This document shows positions 37,159 to 46,198 of a stretch of 53,718 nucleotides of DNA, one piece after another. The first letter of the stretch is position 1; each line of letters begins with the position of its first letter. The notes beneath the pieces were generated by a model. It worked only from the letters and a program-made list of their open reading frames with translations. It had not been told where the DNA came from and made no database searches. The translations under genes were made by a program, and so were the position numbers. Source of the DNA: Akkermansiaceae bacterium (lineage in GTDB: Bacteria > Verrucomicrobiota > Verrucomicrobiia > Verrucomicrobiales > Akkermansiaceae). The stretch spans positions 1 through 53,718 of the forward strand of contig CANLKN010000010.1 in assembly GCA_947491475.1 (NCBI GenBank), given 5' to 3'.

Positions 37159-38139
37159 CTACTCCCGGAACCACTGGTCGAGATCGATCGGAGGTGCCGG
37201 AGGTTCGTTGAAGATGCTGTTTTCCGCGGGAATTTTGAGTTTCTGTTCCAGTGCCTGCAGCCCGCCGGCGACACCATGCACAGGGAAACGCTCGCGGGTG
37301 CGCCGCCAGTGGCCACCGAGTGCTTCGTAAGCTTTCGACTCATCGCCGAACAATTCGATGGCGCGGCCAGCGACATCCATCGACGGGTTTTCATGGGCCT
37401 CAAGCACCAATAAAAGCACCAGCAAGGTGGGTGTGTGGTTCATGCCTCCCGCCGCATAAAGCTCGCGGGCCAGCGCGAGCGCCTCGTTTTCCCGTCCTTC
37501 CACGCGGGCCAAGGCATAAAACCGCGAGCGGCGCACGTAGCCGAGCGCTCTGCCGGTTTCGGCGGCCATGCGGTAGGCCTCGGCGGCGGCGGCGAATGCT
37601 TCATTGGTATCGCGGAAGGCGGGAAGCTTGTTGGAATCTGATAGAAGGAAACCGAGATTGGCGTGCAGGCTCCAGTCGTCCGGGTTGTTGCGGATGCCGC
37701 GTTCGAGAAACGCCCGGCCCCTGAGAATGGACGAGCGCCATGCCTCACGGCGGCGCAAGGGCGGCAGTTTGGAATCGTTGATGTAATAGGATGCGGCATT
37801 ATAAGCCATGTGCCACGAACCGGTTTCCCAATAGTAGCGGGTGCGCGGCGCGAGATCGACGATCATTTCAAATGTGCTTTCCACGTCGGCCCAGCGCTGC
37901 TCGGTGAAAAACGTGAAGGCTCGCAGGTTGAGGAAAGTGGCCACCAGCGTGCGCAGGCCGCCGAGCGCGACGGCAGAGCTTGTCTGGCCAATCTTCTCGC
38001 GGGTGCCGATTTCAAGCGCCGGCGGAAACAATCCTGCGTCCCGAAGTTCCCGGTGCAGGCCGGCTTCATACGGCATCCGCGCCGCGCCGAATCCCAGCAG
38101 CGCCAACACCACCAAGGCGTATTTCACGAATCGTTTCAC
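37159..38139 (-). CDS. Membrane-anchored TPR-like protein linked to an ABC exporter
   Basis: The GTG at 38139 has an AAGGAG ten nt upstream, which lies inside the last codons of the permease gene; this decides the start and gives 326 residues. An N-terminal helix (FVKYALVVLALLGFGAARM) anchors it. The body has helical pairs typical of TPR repeats (SLHANLGFLLSDSNKL, ARVEGRENEALALARELY). It is the third gene of an ABC exporter operon with a start 5 nt past the permease stop. Possibly a periplasmic partner of the exporter; no family recognised. Confidence 0.7.
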   Translation of the reverse strand: MKRFVKYALVVLALLGFGAARMPYEAGLHRELRDAGLFPPALEIGTREKIGQTSSAVALGGLRTLVATFLNLRAFTFFTEQRWADVESTFEMIVDLAPRTRYYWETGSWHMAYNAASYYINDSKLPPLRRREAWRSSILRGRAFLERGIRNNPDDWSLHANLGFLLSDSNKLPAFRDTNEAFAAAAEAYRMAAETGRALGYVRRSRFYALARVEGRENEALALARELYAAGGMNHTPTLLVLLLVLEAHENPSMDVAGRAIELFGDESKAYEALGGHWRRTRERFPVHGVAGGLQALEQKLKIPAENSIFNEPPAPPIDLDQWFRE

Positions 38140-38143
38140 GACA

Positions 38144-39070
38144 TCAAAACTCCTTGTCGGCGAAGATGAACCAGGAAACGAAGGCGAAGAACAACGCGTA
38201 ATACAAGCCAACCAAGGCGAGTTTTCCGACCGCGAGCAGCGGCAGCGCCTGGCCTTCGATCACCGCGTCGATCACGTTGAAGAGTTGGAAATCCGGCAGC
38301 ACCAGCGAAAGCAGCAACGCCGCGAGCCGCGCGAACACCCCTTCCCCTGCCTGGCCGGCGTGCAGATAGACGTCGCGCGCGTCGGCTTGGAAGTGGCCGA
38401 TGAAATAGATGAGAAAACTCACGATGGTGGTGAACAGCGTGCTCGTGGAGAAGGTGGAAATGAGCAGCGCGAGCGAAGCCATGATGGCGGCGCGCAGGAA
38501 CACGGCAAAGACGGCCCCCTGCAGCGCGGCGTTCGGCCCGTGGGCCAGCGTGTCGCTGCGCAGCGAGTCGATGGCATCCTGCGGCCAGCCCATTGCGGCG
38601 GCCATTTCCGCTTGTTGTGCCACCACCATCCCGGTGCGGATGTGCAGCACTGCGGTCATCAGGAGGTCCATGCAGGCCAGTGAGACGAAGACCAGCATCA
38701 ACACGCCCAGTAGTTTTCCTGCCAGATAATCAAAGCGCGGCACCGGCTTGGCGAGGATGGTGTAAAGCGTGCGGTCCTCCACGTCCTTTGGCAGCAGCAG
38801 CGCGGTGGCCACCACCGAGAGCACCACGGAAAACAAGGTCATCGCTCCCAGCGACCAGCTCTTGATCGAACGCAGGACATTCGCGCCCACCGACTCCGGA
38901 CCCTCGTGCTGCGGCAGGTCGAAGAAATTGCTGGCAATCACGATCACCGCGAAAAACCCCATGAAATAAAACACCTTCATCCGCACCAACTGCGTGAAGG
39001 TGTGGGTGGCGATCACCAGGATGCGGCCGGCGTGCGAACCTTTGGTGCGGTTGTGCTTGGTTTGGCTCAT
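38144..39070 (-). CDS. ABC-2 type transporter permease
   Basis: A 308-residue membrane protein with six probable helices (for example VFYFMGFFAVIVIASNFF, MTLFSVVLSVVATALLL, LLGVLMLVFVSLACMDLLMTAVL). It has the conserved cytoplasmic loop ALLLPKDVEDRTLYTILAKPV, which contacts the ATPase in ABC-2 exporters. Its start overlaps the ATPase stop by 4 nt (ATGA), so the pair is translationally coupled. Confidence 0.88.
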   Translation of the reverse strand: MSQTKHNRTKGSHAGRILVIATHTFTQLVRMKVFYFMGFFAVIVIASNFFDLPQHEGPESVGANVLRSIKSWSLGAMTLFSVVLSVVATALLLPKDVEDRTLYTILAKPVPRFDYLAGKLLGVLMLVFVSLACMDLLMTAVLHIRTGMVVAQQAEMAAAMGWPQDAIDSLRSDTLAHGPNAALQGAVFAVFLRAAIMASLALLISTFSTSTLFTTIVSFLIYFIGHFQADARDVYLHAGQAGEGVFARLAALLLSLVLPDFQLFNVIDAVIEGQALPLLAVGKLALVGLYYALFFAFVSWFIFADKEF

Positions 39071-39927
39071 GGTTCTTCTTCGCGGATTTCACGCAGGAAC
39101 AACCGTTCCAGCGTGGTGCGGGGTTTTCCGGTGCGCACGATGGCCGCGCCGGGCGTGTTTTCCACCAGCGCGGTGATTTTTTCCAACAACTCCGGAGTCG
39201 CGTCGCGCAAGACGATGTCGGTCTGGTCCTCGATGGAAATCAAGTCCTCCAAGCGCCCCTCGCGGATCATGTGGCCTTGGAAAATGATGCCGACGTGATC
39301 GCAGACTTCCTGCACCTGTTCTAACAAATGCGAGCAAAGAAACACCGTGATCCCGCGGTCGCGCAGCGTGAGGATCATATCGCGGATTTGCCGAGAACCG
39401 ACCGGGTCCACCCCGGCGGTGGGCTCGTCGAGAATGACCAGCCGTGGTTCCTGGATGAGCGCCTGGGCGAGGCCGATGCGCTGGAGCATGCCCTTGGAAT
39501 ATCCGCCCACGCGGCGGTCGCGCGCGTTTTCCAGATCGACGAGAGCGAGCAGCTCGTTGATGCGTTCTGATAGAACTTTGCCGCCGATGCCGCAGAGTTT
39601 GCCATAGAAGCGCAGGGTTTCCGCGCCGCTGAGGTGTTTGTAGAAATAAGGATTTTCCGGCAGGAAGCCGACCTCGTTGCGCGAGTCCACCTTGAGCGAA
39701 TCCTTGCCGAAGATCGCGCAGTTTCCGGAGGTGGGAGCCACCAGTCCGAGCAGCGCCTTCATGGTGGTGGATTTTCCCGAGCCGTTTGGCCCGATGAGTC
39801 CGTAAACCTCGCCCGGCATGATGCGGATCGAAACGCCATCGACGGCGCGCAGCGGCTTGCGGCGGAAGGACGTCTTGAAGTCCTTCACCAGATCGCGGAT
39901 TTCTACAGCGGGAATGATTTCTGCCAT
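39067..39927 (-). CDS. ABC transporter ATP-binding protein
   Basis: The ATG at 39927 gives 286 residues. Walker A is GPNGSGKSTT, signature GGYSKGMLQRIGLAQAL, Walker B LVILDEPTAGVDP, and the H-loop CSHLLEQ. It fits the ABC-2 exporter (CcmA-like) group. An in-frame start 15 nt upstream (MVCPL) is possible. The longer open frame upstream of it lies in the trpE region on the opposite strand and is not coding. It is the first gene of the ATPase-permease-TPR operon. Confidence 0.92.
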   Translation of the reverse strand: MAEIIPAVEIRDLVKDFKTSFRRKPLRAVDGVSIRIMPGEVYGLIGPNGSGKSTTMKALLGLVAPTSGNCAIFGKDSLKVDSRNEVGFLPENPYFYKHLSGAETLRFYGKLCGIGGKVLSERINELLALVDLENARDRRVGGYSKGMLQRIGLAQALIQEPRLVILDEPTAGVDPVGSRQIRDMILTLRDRGITVFLCSHLLEQVQEVCDHVGIIFQGHMIREGRLEDLISIEDQTDIVLRDATPELLEKITALVENTPGAAIVRTGKPRTTLERLFLREIREEEP

Positions 39928-40080
39928 CAACGGGCAAACCATGGGCGCTCGGCGCGGCGGAGTCAACCGAGCTTGATCGGCCCCATTCGGATTCGCAGCG
40001 GCCTCCTCTCCGGGCTTGCCCTGAGGCTTCTGGCGGCCATGCTTCGCCGCGTTGTGAGTTCCATTCCGGTTGAGCCATCC

Positions 40081-41553
40081 ATGGAAGCGTTTGCCGAGCT
40101 GGCGAAGCGCGGCAACGTCGTGCCCGTTTACACCCAGCTCGCCGCCGACTTCGAAACCCCGCTGTCCGCCTATCTGAAACTGCGCGACAGCCGCCATTCG
40201 TTTCTCCTCGAAAGCGCCGAGAGCACCGAGAAGGCCGGCCGCTGGTCGATCATCGGCAGCAACCCGCGCCGCGTGTTCGAGGCGCGCGACAAACAGATCA
40301 CCATCCGCGAGGGCGCGAAAACCCGCAGCTACACCGCGCCCGACGACGTGCTGGCCGCGCTGGAGCGGGAAATGAGCGGCTACCGGGCGGTCACCCACGG
40401 CGCGCTGCCCTTGTTTTCCGGCGGCATGGTCGGCTACCTCTCGTATGACGCGGTGCGTCAATTCGAGCCCACGCTCGGCGCGCCGCCGCCCGACCCGCTC
40501 GGCGTTCCGGATGCGGTTTTCATGCTGGCCGACACTTTGCTGGTCTTTGATCACCGCTTGCGTCGCCTGCAAGTGGTGGCCAATGCATTCCTCGACGAGT
40601 TTGAAAATCTCGCCGACGCCTATGCCGAGGCCTGTGGCAAAATCGCCGCCATCGTGGAAATCCTCAACCGCCCGCTGCACGTGCCGGCGCTCAACGGCTT
40701 GCTCAAGGTGGATCCAGTGGATGCGCGCAGCAACACGACGCAGGAAGAGTTCGAGAAAATGGTCCGGGCCGGAAAAGAGTTCATCGCCGCAGGGGACATC
40801 TTCCAGTTCGTGCCCAGCCAGCGTTTCGAAACGAACTTCGAGCTGCCGCCGGTGGACCTCTACCGCGCGCTGCGTTTTGTGAACCCATCGCCCTACATGT
40901 TCATCCTCGAACTCGGCGACTTCGCACTCGTCGGCAGTTCACCGGAAGTCCACGTGCGCTCGATCCACGGCCGCATCGACATCCGCCCGATCGCCGGCAC
41001 CCGTTGGAGAGGCCAAACCCCGGAGGAGGACGATGCGCTCGCAGCTGATTTGTTAGCTGATCCCAAGGAGCGCGCCGAGCACCTGATGCTGGTGGACCTT
41101 GCAAGAAATGACGTCGGCCGCATCGCCAAACACGCTTCTGTGAAAGTGGACGACTTCATGATCGTCGAGCGCTACAGCCATGTGATGCACATCGTTTCCA
41201 ACGTCAGCGGGGAACTCGATCCCGCGCACAGTGCCTATGACGTGCTGCGCGCCACCTTTCCCGCCGGCACCGTGAGCGGCGCGCCGAAAATACGGGCGAT
41301 GCAAATCATCAACTCGCTGGAAAAACACAAACGCTGCGCCTACGCCGGCGCAGTGGGATATTTCGGCTTCGACGGCTCGCACGACTCATGCATCACGCTG
41401 CGCACGTGTTTGCTCAAAGACGGCAAAGCCTATGTGCAAGCCGGTGCCGGCGTCGTCGCCGATTCCGATCCCACTTACGAATACAACGAAACCGTCAACA
41501 AAGCCAAAGGCATGCTCCGCGCCATCGCACTGGCGAAGACGCTTGAAGATTAA
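40081..41553 (+). CDS. trpE: Anthranilate synthase component I
   Basis: From the ATG at 40081 the protein has 490 residues (an upstream GTG at 40054 or ATG at 40039 would add 9-14 residues including PSMEAF, so the start is uncertain). It makes anthranilate from chorismate. Family motifs: LLESAES near the N-terminus, FVPSQRFE, GSSPEVHV, IRPIAGTRWRG, DLARNDVGRIA, FPAGTVSGAPK, and GVVADSDP. Length is normal (about 490-520). Its normal partner trpG follows about 700 nt later, with a toxin-antitoxin pair between them. Confidence 0.95.
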   Translation: MEAFAELAKRGNVVPVYTQLAADFETPLSAYLKLRDSRHSFLLESAESTEKAGRWSIIGSNPRRVFEARDKQITIREGAKTRSYTAPDDVLAALEREMSGYRAVTHGALPLFSGGMVGYLSYDAVRQFEPTLGAPPPDPLGVPDAVFMLADTLLVFDHRLRRLQVVANAFLDEFENLADAYAEACGKIAAIVEILNRPLHVPALNGLLKVDPVDARSNTTQEEFEKMVRAGKEFIAAGDIFQFVPSQRFETNFELPPVDLYRALRFVNPSPYMFILELGDFALVGSSPEVHVRSIHGRIDIRPIAGTRWRGQTPEEDDALAADLLADPKERAEHLMLVDLARNDVGRIAKHASVKVDDFMIVERYSHVMHIVSNVSGELDPAHSAYDVLRATFPAGTVSGAPKIRAMQIINSLEKHKRCAYAGAVGYFGFDGSHDSCITLRTCLLKDGKAYVQAGAGVVADSDPTYEYNETVNKAKGMLRAIALAKTLED

Positions 41554-41651
41554 GAATCTAAAAGTCTGAGGGTCTAAAAGTCTTCCAAGATCCATGCATA
41601 ACCTCAAAATTTCCTCTTTGCCCTAGCCACGTTTCACTTTATCTTTACGTC

Positions 41652-41894
41652 ATGTCCACCGAATTGCTTCTCAAACGCATCACCAGTTCGCCGGATATAT
41701 GCCACGGTAAACCTTGCATCCGCGGCCTGCGCTACCCCGTAGAATCCCTGCTCGAACTCCTCAGTGGAGAATCCTCCGAGGCGGACATATTAGAGGATTA
41801 CCCCGACCTTGAACCTGAAGACCTCAAGGCCGCTCATGCCTACGCGGCCAGACTAGCCCGAGTCAAACGGCTTGAGCCACTCCCTGCCGCATGA
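41652..41894 (+). CDS. DUF433 antitoxin-like protein
   Basis: An 80-residue DUF433 protein, recognised by the pattern HGKPCIRGLRYPVESLLELL and the later DILEDYPDLEPEDLKAAHAYA. DUF433 proteins (VapB45-like) pair with a DUF5615 PIN-like toxin. Its stop overlaps the toxin start by 4 nt (ATGA), the usual coupling. It sits between trpE and trpG in a slightly A+T-richer insert. Confidence 0.9.
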   Translation: MSTELLLKRITSSPDICHGKPCIRGLRYPVESLLELLSGESSEADILEDYPDLEPEDLKAAHAYAARLARVKRLEPLPAA

Positions 41895-42244
41895 ACTTTC
41901 TCGTCGATGCCCAGCTTCCACGACTCCTGGCTATCCGTCTTTGCGAACTCGGTCACAACTCATGTCACACCCTTGATCTAGACTCCGGGAACCGCACACC
42001 GGATTCAACCATATCTGCCATGGCAGACAACACTGGCGCGGTGGTAATCACCAAGGATGCTGACTTTCTTGACTCCCATATCCTCAGCGGCCACCCAGCC
42101 AAGCTTCTACTCATCTCAACCGGCAATATCTCAAATCGGTAGCTTCTTACCCTGTTCGAAATCCACATTCACCGCATTGCTGCCTGCTTTTCCCAAGCCC
42201 GCTTGGTAGAACTGACTCAAACCAGCCTCATCGTGCACGATTAA
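41891..42244 (+). pseudogene. DUF5615 PIN-like toxin interrupted by a premature amber codon
   Basis: The open frame ends at TAG (42140-42142) after 83 residues (acidic PIN motifs: LVDAQLPRLL at residues 4-13, ITKDADFLD near residue 55). In the same frame 33 more codons follow to TAA at 42242-42244, and the amino acids (LLTLFEIHIHRIAACF, then LVELTQTSLIVHD) match the expected DUF5615 C-terminus, which resembles NxELLxLLExHL...FVELTxTxLIVH. So the native gene was about 117 residues and the amber is a nonsense change, perhaps from CAG or GAG. The truncated toxin probably folds poorly. Its PIN acidic residues are retained. Confidence 0.82.
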
Positions 42245-42256
42245 ACATATTTCCCC

Positions 42257-42820
42257 ATGCTCCTCATCCTCGATAACTACGACTCCTTCACCTACAACCT
42301 CGTGCAATACTTCGGCGAGCTTGGGGCGGAGATGCAGGTGTTCCGCAATGACGTGCTCACCGTGGACGAGGTGGTGGCCCTCAAGCCGGAGCGGATCTGC
42401 ATTTCGCCCGGTCCCCGCACACCCAACGAAGCGGGCATTTCACTGGAGCTCATCCGTCGCCTTGGAGCCACCACGCCGATCCTCGGCGTCTGCCTCGGCC
42501 ACCAATCGATCGGGCAGATCTATGGCGGAGATGTGGTGCGCGCGGATCGCCTGATGCACGGCAAAACCTCGCCCATCCACCACTCGGGCATGAGCGTGTT
42601 CGGCGGGATGTCGAGCCCGTTTGAAGCCACGCGCTACCACTCGCTCATCGTAAAACGCGAGACATTGCCCGATTGCCTGGAAATCACCGCATGGACCGAG
42701 GAAGGCGAAATCATGGGGCTCATGCACAGGCAGCACCCGGTCCACGGCGTGCAGTTCCACCCGGAATCCATCCTCACCCAGGACGGCAGAAAGCTGTTGG
42801 AAAATTTCCTCCGGCTCTGA
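42257..42820 (+). CDS. trpG: Anthranilate synthase component II (glutamine amidotransferase)
   Basis: A 187-residue glutaminase subunit that gives ammonia to TrpE. Start motif [16 protein letters not shown], oxyanion-site [11 protein letters not shown], catalytic Cys in [11 protein letters not shown], and His-Glu in [10 protein letters not shown]. Length is normal. It may serve both tryptophan and folate (PabA) synthesis. It starts 12 nt after the end of the toxin remnant. Confidence 0.95.
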   Translation: MLLILDNYDSFTYNLVQYFGELGAEMQVFRNDVLTVDEVVALKPERICISPGPRTPNEAGISLELIRRLGATTPILGVCLGHQSIGQIYGGDVVRADRLMHGKTSPIHHSGMSVFGGMSSPFEATRYHSLIVKRETLPDCLEITAWTEEGEIMGLMHRQHPVHGVQFHPESILTQDGRKLLENFLRL

Positions 42821-42963
42821 GCGTGGCCAGTGAGTGCTGGGCCCCAGCTCGGCGCGCCACCTGATCTCCCCGCTCACCAGACAGGTTCCTTTTTCCATCG
42901 CGATCTGTCTGCCGCGACTTTGGATGCTTGCCAGCTATGGGCGGGGCATCCATTTTCCCACGC

Positions 42964-44067
42964 ATGTCACGCCAGCACCGCATCACGATTCTCGCCGGAG
43001 ACGGCATCGGCCCCGAAGTCATGGTCGAAGCCGTCCGTATCCTTGAAGCCGCCGAAGCGAAATTCGGCTTCAGTGTTTCGCGCAGCGAGCACTTGGTAGG
43101 CGGTGCCGCCATCGATGCCACCGGCCATCCGCTGCCCACGGAAACCGTGCAGGTTTGCGAAAAAGCGGATGCAATCCTGTTCGGCTCGGTGGGTGGGCCC
43201 AAGTGGGAAAACCTGCCGCCCGAGATCCAACCGGAACGCGGCGCGCTGTTACCGCTTCGCAAGCACTTCGGGCTCTTCGCAAACCTCCGCCCCGGCGTTT
43301 GCCTGCCGGCCCTCACCCATGCCTCGCCGGTGAAACAGGAACTCATCGCCGATGGCTTCGATGTGCTGTGCGTGCGCGAACTGACCGGTGGCGTCTATTT
43401 CGGAGCGCCCAAGGGCCGCCACGAGGAGAATGGAGAACCGGTGGCGCTCGATACGATGATCTATAAGAAAAGTGAAATCGAACGCATTGCCAGAGTCGCC
43501 TTCACCGCGGCGATGGGCCGTAAAAAACAATTGCTCTCGGTGGACAAGGCCAATGTGCTTGCCTCGTCCGTTTTGTGGCGCGAGACGGTCATCGAAATCG
43601 CCAGGGAATTTCCCGAGGTCGAGCTATCACATATGTATGTGGATAACGCCGCGATGCAACTGATCCGCCGTCCGGGTTCCTTCGATGTGCTGGTCACGGA
43701 AAATCTTTTTGGCGATATCCTGTCAGACGAGATGGCGATGATTTCCGGTTCACTTGGCATGCTGCCATCCGCCTCGCTCGGCAAGCAGAAGGACGATGGA
43801 TTGTATTTCGGCATGTATGAACCATCCGGCGGCTCCGCACCCGACATCGCCGGCCAAGGCATCGCCAATCCGATCGCGCAGATTCTCTCGCTGGCCATGC
43901 TGCTGCGTTTTTCACTCGGTGAGATTGCGGCGGCGGATGCCATTGAAGACGCGGTTTCCAAGGCCATCGCCGACGGTTTCCGCACCGGCGACATCGCCAC
44001 CGGCCGCGAGGGCGAAACCAAGGTCGGCACCTCTGCCATGGGCGATGCGGTGCTGGCGCGCTTGTGA
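42964..44067 (+). CDS. leuB: 3-isopropylmalate dehydrogenase
   Basis: The ATG at 42964 gives 367 residues. LeuB oxidises and decarboxylates 3-isopropylmalate in leucine synthesis using NAD. N-terminal [39 protein letters not shown], metal site [19 protein letters not shown], and C-terminal [19 protein letters not shown]-type run are all present. An earlier in-frame start at 42928 adds 12 unconserved residues. It follows trpG by 143 nt with no gene between. Confidence 0.95.
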   Translation: MSRQHRITILAGDGIGPEVMVEAVRILEAAEAKFGFSVSRSEHLVGGAAIDATGHPLPTETVQVCEKADAILFGSVGGPKWENLPPEIQPERGALLPLRKHFGLFANLRPGVCLPALTHASPVKQELIADGFDVLCVRELTGGVYFGAPKGRHEENGEPVALDTMIYKKSEIERIARVAFTAAMGRKKQLLSVDKANVLASSVLWRETVIEIAREFPEVELSHMYVDNAAMQLIRRPGSFDVLVTENLFGDILSDEMAMISGSLGMLPSASLGKQKDDGLYFGMYEPSGGSAPDIAGQGIANPIAQILSLAMLLRFSLGEIAAADAIEDAVSKAIADGFRTGDIATGREGETKVGTSAMGDAVLARL

Positions 44068-44119
44068 TCGCAATCACCACCACCCCGATTCACTTGGCAG
44101 TTCATGCGGCGGAAACGCG

Positions 44120-46117
44120 TCACGCATCGACCCCCAGCTTGGCACGCACTTTATCGATCTCGTCGGACAGCTCGCCCCAACGGAAATAGCTGGATTCCAA
44201 GACTTTCGCGATTTTTTCAACCGCATTGGTGACTTCTCGCAGTTTGGCCGGATCGTTGGCGACCTCCTCGCTGGAAAGCTGCTGGGTGAGGGTGACCTGG
44301 GCTCCTTCGAGTTCGGCAATCTTTTTTTCGAGGGCTTCGAAATCGGTTTCCAGCGGCTTGAGGACTTTGGACTTCATCTCTCGCGCTTCGGCATCGAGCC
44401 GGCGTTGTTCCTTGCGGCTGACTCCGGGAGTGGACGGACGCGAGGAGCCGCTCACAGCGGGCGGGCCGAGGGTGGTCAGCTTGGGCTCGCCTTTTTTCGC
44501 CGCCTCATCCTCGGCGGATTTTTCCAGATAGTAAGTGATGTTTCCCGCGTATTGGATGGGCTGGCGGCCGGGTTGGAACTCGAGGGTCTTGGTGACCAGC
44601 GGATCGAGGAAATTCCGGTTGTGGGAGACGATCATCACACTGCCGGGGTAGTCGATCAGCGCGCGCTGGAGCACGTCCTGCGACTGCATGTCGAGGTGGT
44701 TGGTCGGCTCGTCGAGGATCAGGAAATTCGCCGGGCGCAGGAGCATGCAGACCAGCGCCACACGCGAGCGCTCTCCACCGGAGAGAACGCCGACCTTCTT
44801 GAACACATCGTCGCCTCGGAACAGGAAACAACCTAACAGATTTCGCGCATGCGGCGCGGACTCGCGGGAGGCGGCTTCCTCGACGGTTTCAAGAACGGTT
44901 TTTTCCGGATCGAGTTCGTCGGCGTGGTTTTGTGAGAAGAACGAGCACGCCACCTTGTGGCCGAAGTTGTGCGCGCCGGCGTCTGGCTCCTCCTGTCCGG
45001 TGATCAGGCGGCAGAAAGTGGATTTGCCCGCACCGTTCGGACCGACGATGGCGAATTTCTCACCCTTGTTGATTTCGAAATCGAAGCCGCTGAAGATGTT
45101 GAGCGGACCATAGCTTTTTGAAACCCCGTCGAGCTTCGCCACCATGTGGCCGGAATTCGGCGGCGGCGGGAATTTAAAATTCATCACCGCGTCGTCGCGC
45201 TCCGGCTGGGGAATGCGCTCGATCTTCGCCAGCATCTTGACGCGCGACTGCACGAGCGTCGCTTTGTTTGCGGAAGCGCGGAATCGGTCGATGAAGCGCT
45301 GGATTTCGGAGATCTCGCGCTGCTGTGCCTCGTATTGCTTGAGCTGGATTTCCTTCCGTAGGACGGACTCCCTCTCAAAGTAGGAGAAATTTCCCGCATA
45401 TTCTTCGGCCCGGCCGTTCGAAAAGGCGATGGTCCGCGTGCAGAGCGTGTCTAACAGCGCGCGGTCGTGGGAAATGAGCAGAATCGCGCCGGGATAGTTG
45501 ACGAGGTATTGCTCGACCCAGATCTGGGTGCCGATGTCGAGGTGGTTGGTTGGCTCATCTAACAGAAGAACCTCCGGCTCCTGGAGGAAGAGCTTGGCCA
45601 TGGCGATGCGCATCTGCCAGCCGCCGGAAAACTCGGAGCAATCGCGCGTGAAGTCTTTCGTTTGAAAACCGAGGCCTTTGAGCACGGATTCGATGCGCGG
45701 CTTCATGCGCGCCGGATCGGCGGAATCGAGCTGGAGTTCAAGCTCGCCGATTTGCTCAAGCAGGTCGCCATACGGAGACGAGCGCGGATCGAGCTGGGTG
45801 AGTTCGTGCGAGAGGCGGTCGATTTTTTCCGCGAGCGCCATGGTTTCGCCGAAGGCGGATTCCGTTTCCTGCCACAGCGTGCGGCCTTTGACGTGGATGC
45901 CCTCCTGCGGCAGGTAGCCGATGCGGGTGCCCTTGGGCGCGCTGATCTGGCCGCCGCTCGGCGGCTGGATGCCGGCGATGCATTTCATGAGAGTGGATTT
46001 GCCCGCGCCGTTGTGGCCGGCGAAGGCGATCCGCTCGCGCGGCTGCACGGAAAACGACAGGTCGTTGAAAAGCACGCGCGCGCCGAATTCGACGCGCAAT
46101 GACTGGACGGAAATCAT
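44120..46117 (-). CDS. ABC-F family ATPase
   Basis: The ATG at 46117 gives 665 residues. Two ABC domains are joined by a linker. Domain 1: Walker A GHNGAGKSTLMK, signature EFSGGWQMRIAMAKLFL, Walker B VLLLDEPTNHLD. Domain 2: GPNGAGKSTFCR, LSGGERSRVALVCML, LILDEPTNHLD. A coiled-coil C-terminal tail (DFEALEKKIAELEGAQVTL) ends it. ABC-F proteins act on ribosomes in translation or in antibiotic resistance; the tail and length are like the Uup group. No transmembrane helices. Convergent with leuB at 53 nt. Confidence 0.92.
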   Translation of the reverse strand: MISVQSLRVEFGARVLFNDLSFSVQPRERIAFAGHNGAGKSTLMKCIAGIQPPSGGQISAPKGTRIGYLPQEGIHVKGRTLWQETESAFGETMALAEKIDRLSHELTQLDPRSSPYGDLLEQIGELELQLDSADPARMKPRIESVLKGLGFQTKDFTRDCSEFSGGWQMRIAMAKLFLQEPEVLLLDEPTNHLDIGTQIWVEQYLVNYPGAILLISHDRALLDTLCTRTIAFSNGRAEEYAGNFSYFERESVLRKEIQLKQYEAQQREISEIQRFIDRFRASANKATLVQSRVKMLAKIERIPQPERDDAVMNFKFPPPPNSGHMVAKLDGVSKSYGPLNIFSGFDFEINKGEKFAIVGPNGAGKSTFCRLITGQEEPDAGAHNFGHKVACSFFSQNHADELDPEKTVLETVEEAASRESAPHARNLLGCFLFRGDDVFKKVGVLSGGERSRVALVCMLLRPANFLILDEPTNHLDMQSQDVLQRALIDYPGSVMIVSHNRNFLDPLVTKTLEFQPGRQPIQYAGNITYYLEKSAEDEAAKKGEPKLTTLGPPAVSGSSRPSTPGVSRKEQRRLDAEAREMKSKVLKPLETDFEALEKKIAELEGAQVTLTQQLSSEEVANDPAKLREVTNAVEKIAKVLESSYFRWGELSDEIDKVRAKLGVDA

Positions 46118-46198
46118 CGGGCGCGGAGCTTGCACGGCTCGCCGGATGGGTCAACGCCGGATCCGGCAAATGAAACGCTAGTAGCGGCGGTCTATGTG

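Noticed and set aside
40080-40680. Open frame upstream of the ABC ATPase on the minus strand, opposite trpE
   Set aside because: It lies antisense to the conserved TrpE coding region, is low in family signal, and the ATPase domain begins at 39927.
24850-42244. Stop-codon reassignment or programmed recoding to explain the in-frame stops
   Set aside because: TAA, TGA and TAG all occur as premature stops here, while intact genes use the normal code, so mutation or sequencing error is simpler.
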